Shown: positions 48,501-61,600 of the stretch, piece after piece
How positions within the stretch are numbered: the stretch's first letter is position 1
Layout of the letters: each line of letters begins with the position of its first letter
From: Muricea muricata
Taxonomy: Eukaryota > Cnidaria > Anthozoa > Malacalcyonacea > Plexauridae
Direction of reading: 5' to 3'
Assembly (NCBI GenBank): GCA_963855995.1
Contig: OY979731.1
Location: 5,054,942-5,118,941 of the forward strand
DNA: 64,000 nt
The notes under the pieces: model-generated
Databases searched by the model: none
Told to the model about the DNA's origin: nothing
The model's input: only the letters and a program-made list of their open reading frames with translations
Program-made: the position numbers and the translations under genes

Positions 48501-49330
48501 AAATCGCGTTTTAAGCGTTCTAGAAGCGATTTTAAAGTGAAAACATGCTCAAATCACGAACTAAAAATTGCCGTCTTAAATCGATCACGGCGACGTTTTA
48601 CAGCTTAAAATGCTGTTTTCAGTGCTAAAGTGAACGAGTTGAGCGCAATGATGTACTGCAATCACGGATCTAAAAGAGACATTCTAAATGGAAATTGCAG
48701 AACTTAGCAAGTCGGCAATCATGTTTACGGCGCTCAAACCATCGAATTGAGCGAAATAACATGTTGAAACGAGAAACCCATAACTGGCTTGTAAACATAA
48801 AAGAAACGATCTTAGAACCATCAAAATCGCGTTTTAAGCGTTCTGGAAGCGATTTCTGAGTAAAAACATACTCAAATCACCACCTAAAAATTGCCGTTTT
48901 AAATCGATCACGGCTACGTTTTAAAGCTTAAAATAATTTTTTCAGTGCTAAATTGAACGAGTTGAGCGCAATGATGTACTGCAATCACGGACCTAAAAGA
49001 GACCTTCTAAATGGAATTTGCAGAACTTAGCAAGTCAAGAATCATGTTTTCGGCGCTCAAACCATCGAGATGAGCGAAATAACATGTTGAAATGAGAAAC
49101 CTATAACTTGCTTGTAAACTGAAAAGAAACGATCTAAGAACCATCAAAATCGTGTTTTAAGCGTTCTAGAAGTGATTTGAACGTGAAAACATGCTCAAAT
49201 CAGCAACTAAAAATTGCCGTCTTAAATCGATCACGGCGACGTTTTACAGCTTAAAATGCTGTTTTCAGTGCTAAAGTGAACGAGTTGAGCGCAATGATGT
49301 ACTGCAATCACGAATCTAAAAGAGACCTTC
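45548..49330 (+). repeat. Domain B block related to 55,561-58,374
   Basis: The order of variants here follows the downstream block at an offset of 10,013 bp, falling to about 9,044 bp after a local three-monomer duplication. Shared markers include CACATTCATG, TCTCGTTTTAAGCG (near 46,566 and 56,579), AATTGAAGAACTTAG (near 46,757), CGATTCTAGCG (near 47,237) and AAACGAGAAACCCATAACTGG (near 48,770). Single-base differences are scattered, for example AAACCCATAAC here against AAACAGATAAC downstream. This copy is therefore older than the two 17-mers. Confidence 0.82.
46922..48724 (+). repeat. Tandem duplication of a three-monomer block (969 bp) in domain B
   Basis: Copy 1 is about 46,922-47,890; copy 2 is about 47,891-48,724. 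Markers repeat at an offset of 969 bp: GGCGCACAAGCC (near 47,114 and 48,083), CGATTCTAGC (near 47,235 and 48,204) and CTAAATAGAAATTG (near 47,391 and 48,360). The junction monomer, about 47,727-48,050, is a patchwork. It begins with GCAATC, then GTTTTCTGCG and GATTTTAAAGTG as in the monomer before it, then switches at GTGAAAACATACTC. The switch point shows where the unequal exchange resolved. Confidence 0.87.
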
Positions 49331-52300
49331 TAACTGGAAATTGCAGAACTTAGCAAGTCGGCAATCATGTTTACGGCGCTCAAACCATCGAATTGAGCGA
49401 AAAAACATGTTGAAATGAGAAACCCATAACTTGCTTGTAAACTGAAAAGAAACGATCTTAGAACCATCAAAATCGCGTTTTAAGCGTTCTGGAAGCGATT
49501 TAAGAGTAAAAACATACTCAAATCACCACCTAAAAATTGCCGTCTTAAATCGATCACGGCGACGTTTTAAAGCTTGAAATAATGTTTTCAGTGCTAAAGT
49601 GAACGAGTTGAGCGCAATGATGTACTGCAATTACGGACCTAAAAGAGACATTCTAAATGGAATTTGCACAACTTAGCAAGTCAGAAATCATGTTTTCGGC
49701 GCTCAAACCATCGAGATGAGCGAAAAAACATGTTGAATGAGAAACCTATAACTTGATTGTAAACTGAAAAGAAACGATCTTAGAACCATCAAAATCGCGT
49801 TTTAAGCCTTCTAGAAGCGATTTAAGCGTGAAAACATGCTTAAATCACTAACTATAAATTGCCGTCTTAAATCGATAACGGCGACGTTTTACAGGTTAAA
49901 ATGCTGTTTTCAGTGCTAAAGTGAACGAGTTGAGCGCAATGATGTACTGCAATCACGGATTTAAAAGAGACCTTCTAAATCTATATTGCAGAACTTAGCA
50001 AGTCGGGAATCATGTTTTTGGCGCTCAAACCATCGAGATGACCGAAACAACATGTTGAAATGTGAAACCTATAACTTGCTTGTAAACTCAAAAGAAACGA
50101 CCTTAGAACCATCAAAATCGCGTTTTAAGCGTTCTAGAAGCGATTTGAGCGTGAAAACATGCTCAAATCACCAACTAAAAATTGCCGTCTTAACTCGACC
50201 ACGGCGACGTTTTAGGGCTTAAAATGGTGTTTTTAGTGCTAGAGTGAACGAGTTGAGCACAATCATGTACTGTAATCACGGACCTAAAAAAGACTTTCTA
50301 AATGGAATTTGCAGAACTTAGCAAGTCGGGAATCATGTTTTAGGCGCTCAAACCATCGAGATGACCGAAACAACATGTTGAAATGAGAAACCTATAACTT
50401 GCTTGTAAACTGAAAAGAAACGATCTTAGAACCATCAAAATCGCGTTTTAAGCGTTCTAGAAGCGATTTTAGCGTGAAAACATGCTCAAATCACTAACTA
50501 AAAATTGCCGTCTTAAATCGATCACGGCGACGTTTTACAGCTTAAAATGCTTTTTTCAGTGCTAAAGTGAACGAGTTGAGCGCAATGATGTACTGCAACC
50601 ACGGATCTAAAAGAGACCTTCTAAATGGAAATTGCAGAACTTAGCAAGTCGGCAATCATGTTTACGGCGCTCAAACCATCGAATTGAGCGAAATAACATG
50701 TTGAAATGAGAGACCCATAACTTGCTTGTAAACTGAAAAGAAACGATCTTAGAACCATCAAAATCGCGTTTTAAGCGTTCTGGAAGCGATTTGAGAGTAA
50801 AAACATACTCAAATCACCACCTAAAAATTGCCGTCTTAAATCGATCACGGCGACGTTTTACAGCTTAAAATGCTTTTTTCAGTGCTAAAGTGAACGAGTT
50901 GAGCGCAATGATGTATTGCAATCACGGACCTAAAAGAGACCTTCTAAATGGAAATTGCAGAACTTAGCAAGTCGGGAATCATATTTTCGGCGCTCAAACC
51001 ATCGAGATGAATGAAACAACATGTTAAAATGAGAAACCTATAACTTGCTTGTAAACTGAAAAGAAACGATCTTAAAACCATCAAAATCGCGTTTTAAGCG
51101 TTCTAGAAGCGATTTGAGCGTGAAAACATGCTCAAATACTTAACTAAAAATTGCCGTCTTAAATCGATCACGGCGACGTTTTACAGCTTCAAATGCTGTT
51201 TTCAGTGCTAAAGTGAACGAGTTTAGCGCAATGATGTACTGCAATCACGGATATAAAAGAGACATTCAAATTTGATATTGCAGAAGTTAGCAAGTCGGGA
51301 ATCATGTTTTTGGCGCTCAAGCCAACGAGATGACCGAAACAACATGTTGAAATGTGAAACCTATAACTTGCTTGTAAACTCAAAAGAAACGACCTTAGAA
51401 CCTTCAAAATCGCGTTTTAAGCGTTCTAGAAGCGATTTGAGCGTGAAAACATGCTCAAATCACCAACTAAAAATTGCCGTCTTAAATCGACCACGGCGAA
51501 GTTTTAGAGCTTTAAATGGTCTTTTTAGTGCTAGAGTGAACGAGTTGAGCACATTCATGTACTGTAATCACGGACCTAAAAGAGACCTTCTAAATGGAAT
51601 TTGCAGAACTTAGAAAGTCGGGAATCATGTTTTCGGCGCTCAAACCATCGAGATGAGCGAAATAACATGTTGAAATAAGAAACCTGTAACTTGCTTATAA
51701 ACTCAAAAGAAAGGATCTTAGCACCATAAAAATCGCGTTTTAAGCGTTCTAGAAGCCATTTGAGCGTAAAAACATGCTCAAATCACCAAATAAAAATTGC
51801 CGTTTTAGATCGACCACGGCGACGTTTTAGAGCTTAAAATGGTGTTTTCAGTGCTAAAGTGAACGAGTTGAGCGCATTATGTACTGCAATCACGGACCTA
51901 AAAGAGACCTTCTAAATGGAAATTGCAGAACTTAGCAAGTCGGGAATCATGTTTTCGGCGCTCATACTATCGAGATGAGCGAAACAACATGTTAAAATGA
52001 GAAACCTATAACTTGCTTGTAAACTGAAAAGAAACGAAGTTAGAACCATAAAAGTCGCGTTTTAAGCGTTCTAGAAGCGATTTGAGCGTAAAAACATGCT
52101 CAAATCACCAACTTAAAATTGCCCTCTTAAAACAACCATGGCGACGTTTTAGAGCTTAAAATGGTGTTTTTAGTGCTAGAGTGAACGAGTTGAGCGCAAT
52201 GATATACTGCAATCACGGACCTAAACGAGACCTTCTAAATGGAATTTGCAGAACTTAGCAAGTCGGGAATCATGTTTTCGGCGCTCAAACCATCGAGATG

Positions 52301-53149
52301 AATGAAACAACATGTTGAAATGAGAAACCTATAACTTGCTTGTAAACTGAAAAGAAACGATCTTAGAAGCATCAAAATCGCGTTTTAAGCCTTCTAGAAG
52401 CGATTTGAGCGTGAAACCATGCTCAAATCACTAACTAAAAATTGCCGTCTTAAATCGATCACCCGCGACATTTTACAGCTTAAAATGCTGTTTTCAGTGC
52501 TAAAGTGAACGAGTTGAGCGCAATGATGTACTGCAATATCGGATCTAAAAGAGACCTTCTAAATGGATAGTGCAGAACTTAGCAAGTCGGGAATCATGTT
52601 TTTGGCGCTCAAACCATCGAGATGACCGAAACAGCATGTTGAAATGTGAAACCTATAACTTGCTTGTAAACTCAAAAGAAACGACCTTAGAACCATCAAA
52701 ATCGCGTTTTAAGCGTTCTGGAAGCGATTTGAGAGTAAAAACATACTCAAATCACCACCTAAAAATTGCCGTCTTAAATCGATCACGGCGACCTTTTAAA
52801 GCTTAAATAATGTTTTCAGTGCTAAAGTGAACGAGTTGAGCGCAATGATGTACTGCAATCACGGACCTAAAAGAGACCTTCTAAATGGAATTTGCAGAAC
52901 TTAGCAAGTCGGGAATCATGTTTTCGGCGCTAAAACCATCGAGATGAGCGAAATAACATGTTGAAATGAGAAACCTATAACTTGCTTGTAAACTGAAAAG
53001 AAACGATCTTAGAACCATCAAAATCGCGTTTTAAGCCTTCTAGAAGCGATTTGAGCGTGAAAACATGCTCAAATCACTAACTAAAAATTGCCGTCTTAAA
53101 TCGATCACGGCGACGTTTTACAGCTTAAAATGCGGTTTTCAGTGCTAAA
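49331..53149 (+). repeat. Domain B, mixed monomers upstream of the 17-mer repeats
   Basis: About 12 monomers with no simple short period. The block from about 50,955 to 51,640 matches about 45,143-45,830 at an offset near 5,811 bp. About 51,640-52,640 matches 43,880-44,900. Near 50,240-50,300 lies the B sequence (CACAATCATGTACTG, AAAAAAGACTTTC) that also appears as islands in domain A near 4,360 and 28,290. There are one-base deletions near 49,735 (GTTGAATGAG) and near 52,806 (CTTAAATAATG). Confidence 0.75.
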
Positions 53150-56100
53150 GTGAACGAGTTGAGCGCAATGATGTACTGCAATCACGGATCTAAAAGAGAC
53201 CTTCTAAATGGATATTGCAGAACTTAGCAAGTCGGGAATCATGTTTTCGGCGCTCAAACCATCGGGATGAGCGAAATAACATGTTGAAATGAGAAACCTA
53301 TAACTTGCTTGTAAACTGAAAAGAAACGATCTTAGAACCATCAAAATCGCGTTTTAAGCCTTCTAGAGGCGATTTGAGCGTGAAAACATGCTCAAATCAC
53401 TAACTAAAAATTGCCGTCTTAAATCGATCACCCGCGACGTTTTAGAGCTTAAAATGGTGTTTTCAGTGCTAAAGTGAACGAGTTGAGCGCATTATGTACT
53501 GCAATCACGGACCTAAAAGAGACCTTCTAAATGGAAATTGCAGAACTTAGCAAGTCGGGAATCATGTTTTCGGCGCTCATACCATCGAGATGACCGAAAC
53601 AGCATGTTGAAATGTGAAACCTATAACTTGCTTGTAAACTCAAAAGAAACGACCTTAGAACCATCAAAACCGCGTGTTTTAAGCGTTCTAAAAGCGATTT
53701 GAGCGTAAAAACATGCTCAAATCACCAACTAAAATCTGCCGTCTTAAATCGACCACGGCGACGTTTTAGAGCTTAAAATGGTGTTTTTAGTGCTAGAACG
53801 AACGAGTTGAGCATTATGATGTACTGCAATCAGGGACCTAAAAGAGACCTTCTAAATGGAAATTGCAGAACTTAGCAAGTCGGGAATCATGTTTTTGGCA
53901 CTCAAGCCAACGAGATGACCGAAACAACATGTTGAAATGTGAAACCTATAACTTGCTTGTAAACTCAAAAGAAACGACCTTAGAACCTTCAAAATCGCGT
54001 TTTAAGCGTTCTAGAAGCGATTTGAGCGTGAAAACATGCTCAAACCACCAACTAAAAACTGCCGTCTTAAATCGACCACGGCGAAGTTTTAGAGCTTTAA
54101 ATGGTCTTTTTAGTGCTAGAGTGAACGAGTTGAGCACATTCATGTACTGTAATCACGGACCTAAAAGAGACCTTCTAAATGGAATTTGCAGAACTTAGAA
54201 AGTCGGGAATCATGTTTTCGGCGCTCAAACCATCGAGATGAGCGAAATAACATGTTGAAATGTGAAACCTATAACTTGCTTGTAAACTGAAAAGAAACGA
54301 CCTTAGAACCATCAAAATCGCGTTTTAAGCCTTCTAGAAGCGATTTGAGCGTGAAAACATGCTCAAATGAGTAACTAAAAATTGCCGTCTTAAATCGATC
54401 ACGGCGACGTTTTACAGCTTAAAATGCGGTTTTCAGTGCTAAAGTGAACGAGTTGAGCGCAATGATGTACTGCAATCACGGATCTAAAAGAGACCTTCTA
54501 AATGGATATTGCAGAACTTAGCAAGTCGAGAATCATGTTTACGGCGGTCAAACCATCGAGATGACCGAAACAACATGTTGAAATGTGAAACCTATAACTT
54601 GCTTGTAAACTCAAAAGAAACGACCTTAGAACCATCAAAATCGCGTTTTAAGCGTGCTAAAAGCGATTTGAGCGTAAAAACATGCTCAAATCACCAACAA
54701 AAAATTGCCGTCTTAAATCGATCACGGCGACGTTTTAAAGCTTAAAATAATGTTTTCAGTGCTAAAGTGAACGAGTTGAGCGCAATGATGTACTGCAATC
54801 ACGGACCTAAAAGAGACCTTCAAAATGGAAATTGCAGAATTTAGCAAGTCGGCAATCATGTTTTCGGCGCTCAAACCATCGAGATGAATGAAACAACATG
54901 TTGAAATGAGAAACCTATAACTTGCTTGTAAACTGAAAAGAAACGATCTTAGAAGCATCAAAATCGCGTTTTAAGCGTTCTAAAAGCGATTTGAGAGTAA
55001 AAACATACTCAAATCACCACCTAAAAATTGCCGTCTTAAATCGATCACGGCGACGTTTTAAAGCTTAAAATAATGTTTTCAGTGCTAAAGTGAACGAGTT
55101 TAGCGCAATGATGTACTGCAATCACGGACCTAAAAGAGACCTTCTAAATGGAATTTGCAGAACTTAGCAAGTCGGGAATCATGTTTTTGGCGCTCAAACC
55201 ATCGAGATGACCGAAACAGCATGTTGAAATGTGAAACCTATAACTTGCTTGTAAACTCAAAAGAAACGACCTTAGAACCATCAAAACCGCGTGTTTTAAG
55301 CGTTCTAAAAGCGATTTGAGCGTAAAAACATGCTCAAATCACCAACTAAAATCTGCCGTCTTAAATCGACCACGGCGACGTTTTAGAGCTTAAAATGGTG
55401 TTTTTAGTGCTAGAACGAACGAGTTAAGCGTTATGATGTATTGCAATCAGGGATTTAAAAGAGACCTTCTAAATGGAAATTGCAGAACTTAGCAAGTCGG
55501 GAATCATGTTTTCGGCGCTCAAACCATCGAGATGAATGAAACAACATGTTGAAATGAGAAACCTATAACTTGCTTGTAAACTCAAAAGAAACGACCTTAG
55601 AACCTTCAAAATCGCGTTTTAAGCGTTCTAGAAGCGATTTGAGCGTGAAAACATGCTCAAACCACCAACTAAAAATTTCCGTCTTAAATCGACCACGGCG
55701 AAGTTTTAGAGCTTTAAATGGTCTTTTTAGTGCTAGAGTGAACGAGTTGAGCACATTCATGTACTGTAATCACGGACCTAAAAGAGACCTTCTAAATGGA
55801 ATTTGCAGAACTTAGAAAGTCGGGAATCATGTTTTCGGCGCTCAAACCATCGAGATGAGCGAAATAACATGTTTAAATAACAAACCTATAACTTGCTTAT
55901 AAACTCAAAAGAAAGGATCTTAGCACTATAAAAATCGCGTTTTAAGCGTTCTAGAAGCCATTTGAGCGTAAAAACATGCTCAAATCACCAACTTAAAATT
56001 GCCGTCTTAAAACGACCATGGCGACGTTTTAGAGCTTAAAATGGTGTTTTCAGTGCTAAAGTGAACGAGTTGAGCGCATTATGTACTGCAATCACGGACC

Positions 56101-58642
56101 TAAAAAAGACCTTCTAAATGGAATTTGCAGAACTTAGCAAGTCGGGAATCATGTTTTCGGCGCTCAAACCATCGAGATAAGCGAAATAACATGTTGAAAT
56201 GAGAAACCTATAACTTGCTTGTAAACTTAAAAGAAACGATCTTAGAACCATCAAAATCGCGTTTTAAGCCTTCTAGAAGCGATTTGAGCGTGAAAACATG
56301 CTCAAATCACTAACTAAAAATTGCCGTCTTAAATCGATCACGGCGACGTTTCACAGCTTAAAATGCGGTTTTCAGTGCTAAAGTGAACGATTTGAGCGCA
56401 ATGATGTACTGCAATCACGGACTAAAAGAGACCTTCTAAATGGATATTGCAGAACTTAGCAAGTCGGGAATCATGTTTTTGGCGCTCAAACCATCGAGAT
56501 GACCGAAACAACATGTTGAAATGTGAAACCTATAACTTGCTTGTAAACTCAAAAGAAACGACCTTAGAACCATCAAAATCTCGTTTTAAGCGTTCTAAAA
56601 GCGATTTGAGCGTAAAAACATGCTCAAATCACCAACTAAAAATTGCTATCTTAAATCGACCACGGCGACGTTTTAAAGCTTAAAATGGTGTTTTTAGTGC
56701 TAGAACGAACGAGTTGAGCGCAATGATGTACTGCAATCACAGATTTAAAAGAGACGTTCTAAATGGAAATTGAAGAACTTAGCAAGTCGGCAATCATGTT
56801 TACGGCGCTCAAACCATCGAATTGAGCGAAATAACATGTTGAAATGAGAAACAGATAACTTGCTTGTAAACTGAAAAGAAACGATCTTAGAACCATCAAA
56901 ATCGCGTTTTAAGCGTTCTGGAAGCGATTTGAGCGTGAAAACATACTCAAATCACCACCTAAAAATTTCCGTCTTAAATCGATCACGGCGACGTTTTAAA
57001 GCTTAAAATAATGTTTTCAGTGCTAAAGTGAACGAGTTGAGCGCAATGATGTACTGCAATCACGGATCTAAAAAAGACCTTCTAATTTGATATTGCAGAA
57101 CTTAGCAAGTGCGGAATCATGTTTTCGGCGCTCAAGCCATCGAGATGACCGAAACAACATGTTGAAATGTGAAACCTATAACTTGCTTGTAAACTCAAAA
57201 GAAACGACCTTAGAACCACCAAAATCGCGTTTTAAGCGTGCTAGAAGCGATTCTAGCGTGTAAACATGCTCAAATCACCAACTAAAAATATCCGTCTTAA
57301 ATCGACCACGGCGAAGTTTTAGAGCTTAAAATGGTTTTTTTAGAGCTAAAGTGAACGAGTTGAGCACAATCATGTACTGCAATCAGGGACCTAAAAGAGA
57401 CCTTCTAAATAGAAATTGCAGAACTTAGCAAGTCGGGAATCATGTTTTCTGCGCTCAAACCATCGAGATGAGCGAAACAACATGTTGAAATGAGAAACCT
57501 ATAACTTGCTTGTAAACTGAAAAGAAACGATCTTAGAACCATCAAAATCGCGTTTTAAGCGTTCTAGAAGCGATTTTAAAGTGAAAACATGCTCAAATCA
57601 CTAACTAAAAATTGTCGTCTTAAATCGATCACGGCGACGTTTTACAGCTTAAAATGCTGTTTTCAGTGCTAAAGTGAACGAGTTGAGCGCAATGATGTAC
57701 TGCAATCACGGATCTAAAAGAGACATTCTAAATGGAAATTGCAGAACTTAGCAAGTCGGCAATCATGTTTACGGCGCTCAAACCATCGAATTGAGCGAAA
57801 TAACATGTTGAAACGAGAAACCCATAACTGGCTTGTAAACATAAAAGAAACGATCTTAGAACCATCAAAATCGCGTTTTAAGCGTTCTGGAAGCGATTTC
57901 AGAGTAAAAACATACTCAAATAACCACCTAAAAATTGCCGTTTTAAATCGATCACGGCGACGTTTTAAAGCTTAAAATAATTTTTTCAGTGCTAAATTGA
58001 ACGAGTTTAGCGCAATGATGTACTGCAATCACGGACCTAAAAGAGATCTTCTAAATGGAATTTGCAGAACTTAGCAAGTCAAGAATCATGTTTTCGGCGC
58101 TCAAACCATCGAGATGAGCGAAATAACATGTTGAAATGAGAAACCTATAACTTGCTTGTAAACTGAAAAGAAACGATCTAAGAACCATCAAAATCGTGTT
58201 TTAAGCGTTCTAGAAGTGATTTGAACGTGAAAACATGCTCAAATCACCAACTAAAAATTGCCGTCTTAAATCGATCACGGCGACGTTTTACAGCTTAAAA
58301 TGCTGTTTTCAGTGCTAAAGTGAACGAGTTGAGCGCAATGATGTACTGCAATCACGAATCTAAAAGAGACCTTCTAAATGGATAGTGCAGAACTTAGCAA
58401 GTCGGGAATCATGTTTTCGGCGCTCATACCATCGAGATGGGCGAAACAACATGTTAAAATGAGAAACCTATAACTTGCTTGTAAACTGAAAAGAAACGAA
58501 GTTAGAACCATAAAAGTCGCGTTTTAAGCGTTCTAGAAGCGATTTGAGCGTAAAAACATGCTCAAATCACCAACTTAATATTGCCGTCTTAAAACGACCA
58601 TGGCGACGTTTTAGAGCTTAAAATGGTGTTTTTAGTGCTAGA
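53150..58642 (+). repeat. 17-monomer HOR in domain B, copy 1 (5,493 bp)
   Basis: The sequence from about 53,150 is repeated at an exact offset of 5,493 bp until the window ends. I placed the left edge where upstream sequence stops matching: GTGCTAAAG near 53,140 against GTGCTAGAG near 58,633. The unit combines B monomers with one A-type M1 monomer (near 54,509). It also contains both kinds of B hairpin variant and the CCGCGTGTTTTAAG insertion variants. Confidence 0.93.
54504..54715 (+). repeat. A-type M1 segment embedded in the domain B 17-mer
   Basis: This part has the full set of M1 markers (CGAGAATC, GGCGGTCAAACC, CGTGCTAAAAGCG, CCAACAAAAAATTGCC), which are absent elsewhere in domain B except in the second 17-mer copy near 59,997-60,208. 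The flanking sequence on both sides is B-type and matches 42,960-43,200 and 43,204-43,500, where no M1 lies between. It looks like one whole A monomer gained by exchange before the 17-mer was duplicated. Confidence 0.85.
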
Positions 58643-61600
58643 GTGAACGAGTTGAGCGCAATGATGTACTGCAATCACGGATCTAAAAGAGACCTTCTAA
58701 ATGGATATTGCAGAACTTAGCAAGTCGGGAATCATGTTTTCGGCGCTCAAACCATCGGGATGAGCGAAATAACATGTTGAAATGAGAAACCTATAACTTG
58801 CTTGTAAACTGAAAAGAAACGATCTTAGAACCATCAAAATCGCGTTTTAAGCCTTCTAGAGGCGATTTGAGCGTGAAAACATGCTCAAATCACTAACTAA
58901 AAATTGCCGTCTTAAATCGATCACCCGCGACGTTTTAGAGCTTAAAATGGTGTTTTCAGTGCTAAAGTGAACGAGTTGAGCGCATTATGTACTGCAATCA
59001 CGGACCTAAAAGAGACCTTCTAAATGGAAATTGCAGAACTTAGCAAGTCGGGAATCATGTTTTCGGCGCTCATACCATCGAGATGACCGAAACAGCATGT
59101 TGAAATGTGAAACCTATAACTTGCTTGTAAACTCAAAAGAAACGACCTTAGAACCATCAAAACCGCGTGTTTTAAGCGTTCTAAAAGCGATTTGAGCGTA
59201 AAAACATGCTCAAATCACCAACTAAAATCTGCCGTCTTAAATCGACCACGGCGACGTTTTAGAGCTTAAAATGGTGTTTTTAGTGCTAGAACGAACGAGT
59301 TGAGCATTATGATGTACTGCAATCAGGGACCTAAAAGAGACCTTCTAAATGGAAATTGCAGAACTTAGCAAGTCGGGAATCATGTTTTTGGCACTCAAGC
59401 CAACGAGATGACCGAAACAACATGTTGAAATGTGAAACCTATAACTTGCTTGTAAACTCAAAAGAAACGACCTTAGAACCTTCAAAATCGCGTTTTAAGC
59501 GTTCTAGAAGCGATTTGAGCGTGAAAACATGCTCAAACCACCAACTAAAAATTGCCGTCTTAAATCGACCACGGCGAAGTTTTAGAGCTTTAAATGGTCT
59601 TTTTAGTGCTAGAGTGAACGAGTTGAGCACATTCATGTACTGTAATCACGGACCTAAAAGAGACCTTCTAAATGGAATTTGCAGAACTTAGAAAGTCGGG
59701 AATCATGTTTTCGGCGCTCAAACCATCGAGATGAGCGAAATAACATGTTGAAATGTGAAACCTATAACTTGCTTGTAAACTGAAAAGAAACAACCTTAGA
59801 ACCATCAAAATCGCGTTTTAAGCCTTCTAGAAGCGATTTGAGCGTGAAAACATGCTCAAATGAGTAACTAAAAATTGCCGTCTTAAATCGATCACGGCGA
59901 CGTTTTACAGCTTAAAATGCGGTTTTCAGTGCTAAAGTGAACGAGTTGAGCGCAATGATGTACTGCAATCACGGATCTAAAAGAGACCTTCTAAATGGAT
60001 ATTGCAGAACTTAGCAAGTCGAGAATCATGTTTACGGCGGTCAAACCATCGAGATGACCGAAACAACATGTTGAAATGTGAAACCTATAACTTGCTTGTA
60101 AACTCAAAAGAAACGACCTTAGAACCATCAAAATCGCGTTTTAAGCGTGCTAAAAGCGATTTGAGCGTAAAAACATGCTCAAATCACCAACAAAAAATTG
60201 CCGTCTTAAATCGATCACGGCGACGTTTTAAAGCTTAAAATAATGTTTTCAGTGCTAAAGTGAACGAGTTGAGCGCAATGATGTACTGCAATCACGGACC
60301 TAAAAGAGACCTTCAAAATGGAAATTGCAGAATTTAGCAAGTCGGCAATCATGTTTTCGGCGCTCAAACCATCGAGATGAATGAAACAACATGTTGAAAT
60401 GAGAAACCTATAACTTGCTTGTAAACTGAAAAGAAACGATCTTAGAAGCATCAAAATCGCGTTTTAAGCGTTCTAAAAGCGATTTGAGAGTAAAAACATA
60501 CTCAAATCACCACCTAAAAATTGCCGTCTTAAATCGATCACGGCGACGTTTTAAAGCTTAAAATAATGTTTTCAGTGCTAAAGTGAACGAGTTTAGCGCA
60601 ATGATGTACTGCAATCACGGACCTAAAAGAGACCTTCTAAATGGAATTTGCAGAACTTAGCAAGTCGGGAATCATGTTTTTGGCGCTCAAACCATCGAGA
60701 TGACCGAAACAGCATGTTGAAATGTGAAACCTATAACTTGCTTGTAAACTCAAAAGAAACGACCTTAGAACCATCAAAACCGCGTGTTTTAAGCGTTCTA
60801 AAAGCGATTTGAGCGTAAAAACATGCTCAAATCACCAACTAAAATCTGCCGTCTTAAATCGACCACGGCGACGTTTTAGAGCTTAAAATGGTGTTTTTAG
60901 TGCTAGAACGAACGAGTTAAGCGTTATGATGTATTGCAATCAGGGATTTAAAAGAGACCTTCTAAATGGAAATTGCAGAACTTAGCAAGTCGGGAATCAT
61001 GTTTTCGGCGCTCAAACCATCGAGATGAATGAAACAACATGTTGAAATGAGAAACCTATAACTTGCTTGTAAACTCAAAAGAAACGACCTTAGAACCTTC
61101 AAAATCGCGTTTTAAGCGTTCTAGAAGCGATTTGAGCGTGAAAACATGCTCAAACCACCAACTAAAAATTTCCGTCTTAAATCGACCACGGCGAAGTTTT
61201 AGAGCTTTAAATGGTCTTTTTAGTGCTAGAGTGAACGAGTTGAGCACATTCATGTACTGTAATCACGGACCTAAAAGAGACCTTCTAAATGGAATTTGCA
61301 GAACTTAGAAAGTCGGGAATCATGTTTTCGGCGCTCAAACCATCGAGATGAGCGAAATAACATGTTTAAATAACAAACCTATAACTTGCTTATAAACTCA
61401 AAAGAAAGGATCTTAGCACTATAAAAATCGCGTTTTAAGCGTTCTAGAAGCCATTTGAGCGTAAAAACATGCTCAAATCACCAACTTAAAATTGCCGTCT
61501 TAAAACGACCATGGCGACGTTTTAGAGCTTAAAATGGTGTTTTCAGTGCTAAAGTGAACGAGTTGAGCGCATTATGTACTGCAATCACGGACCTAAAAAA

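Noticed and set aside
51272-51613. Longest open frame, 113 codons, plus strand; also 111-codon frames at 53,863 and 59,356
   Set aside because: It starts at TTG and simply runs through the satellite monomer. The same peptide appears wherever this variant monomer occurs. There is no recognisable domain, no codon-usage signal and no conserved ATG.
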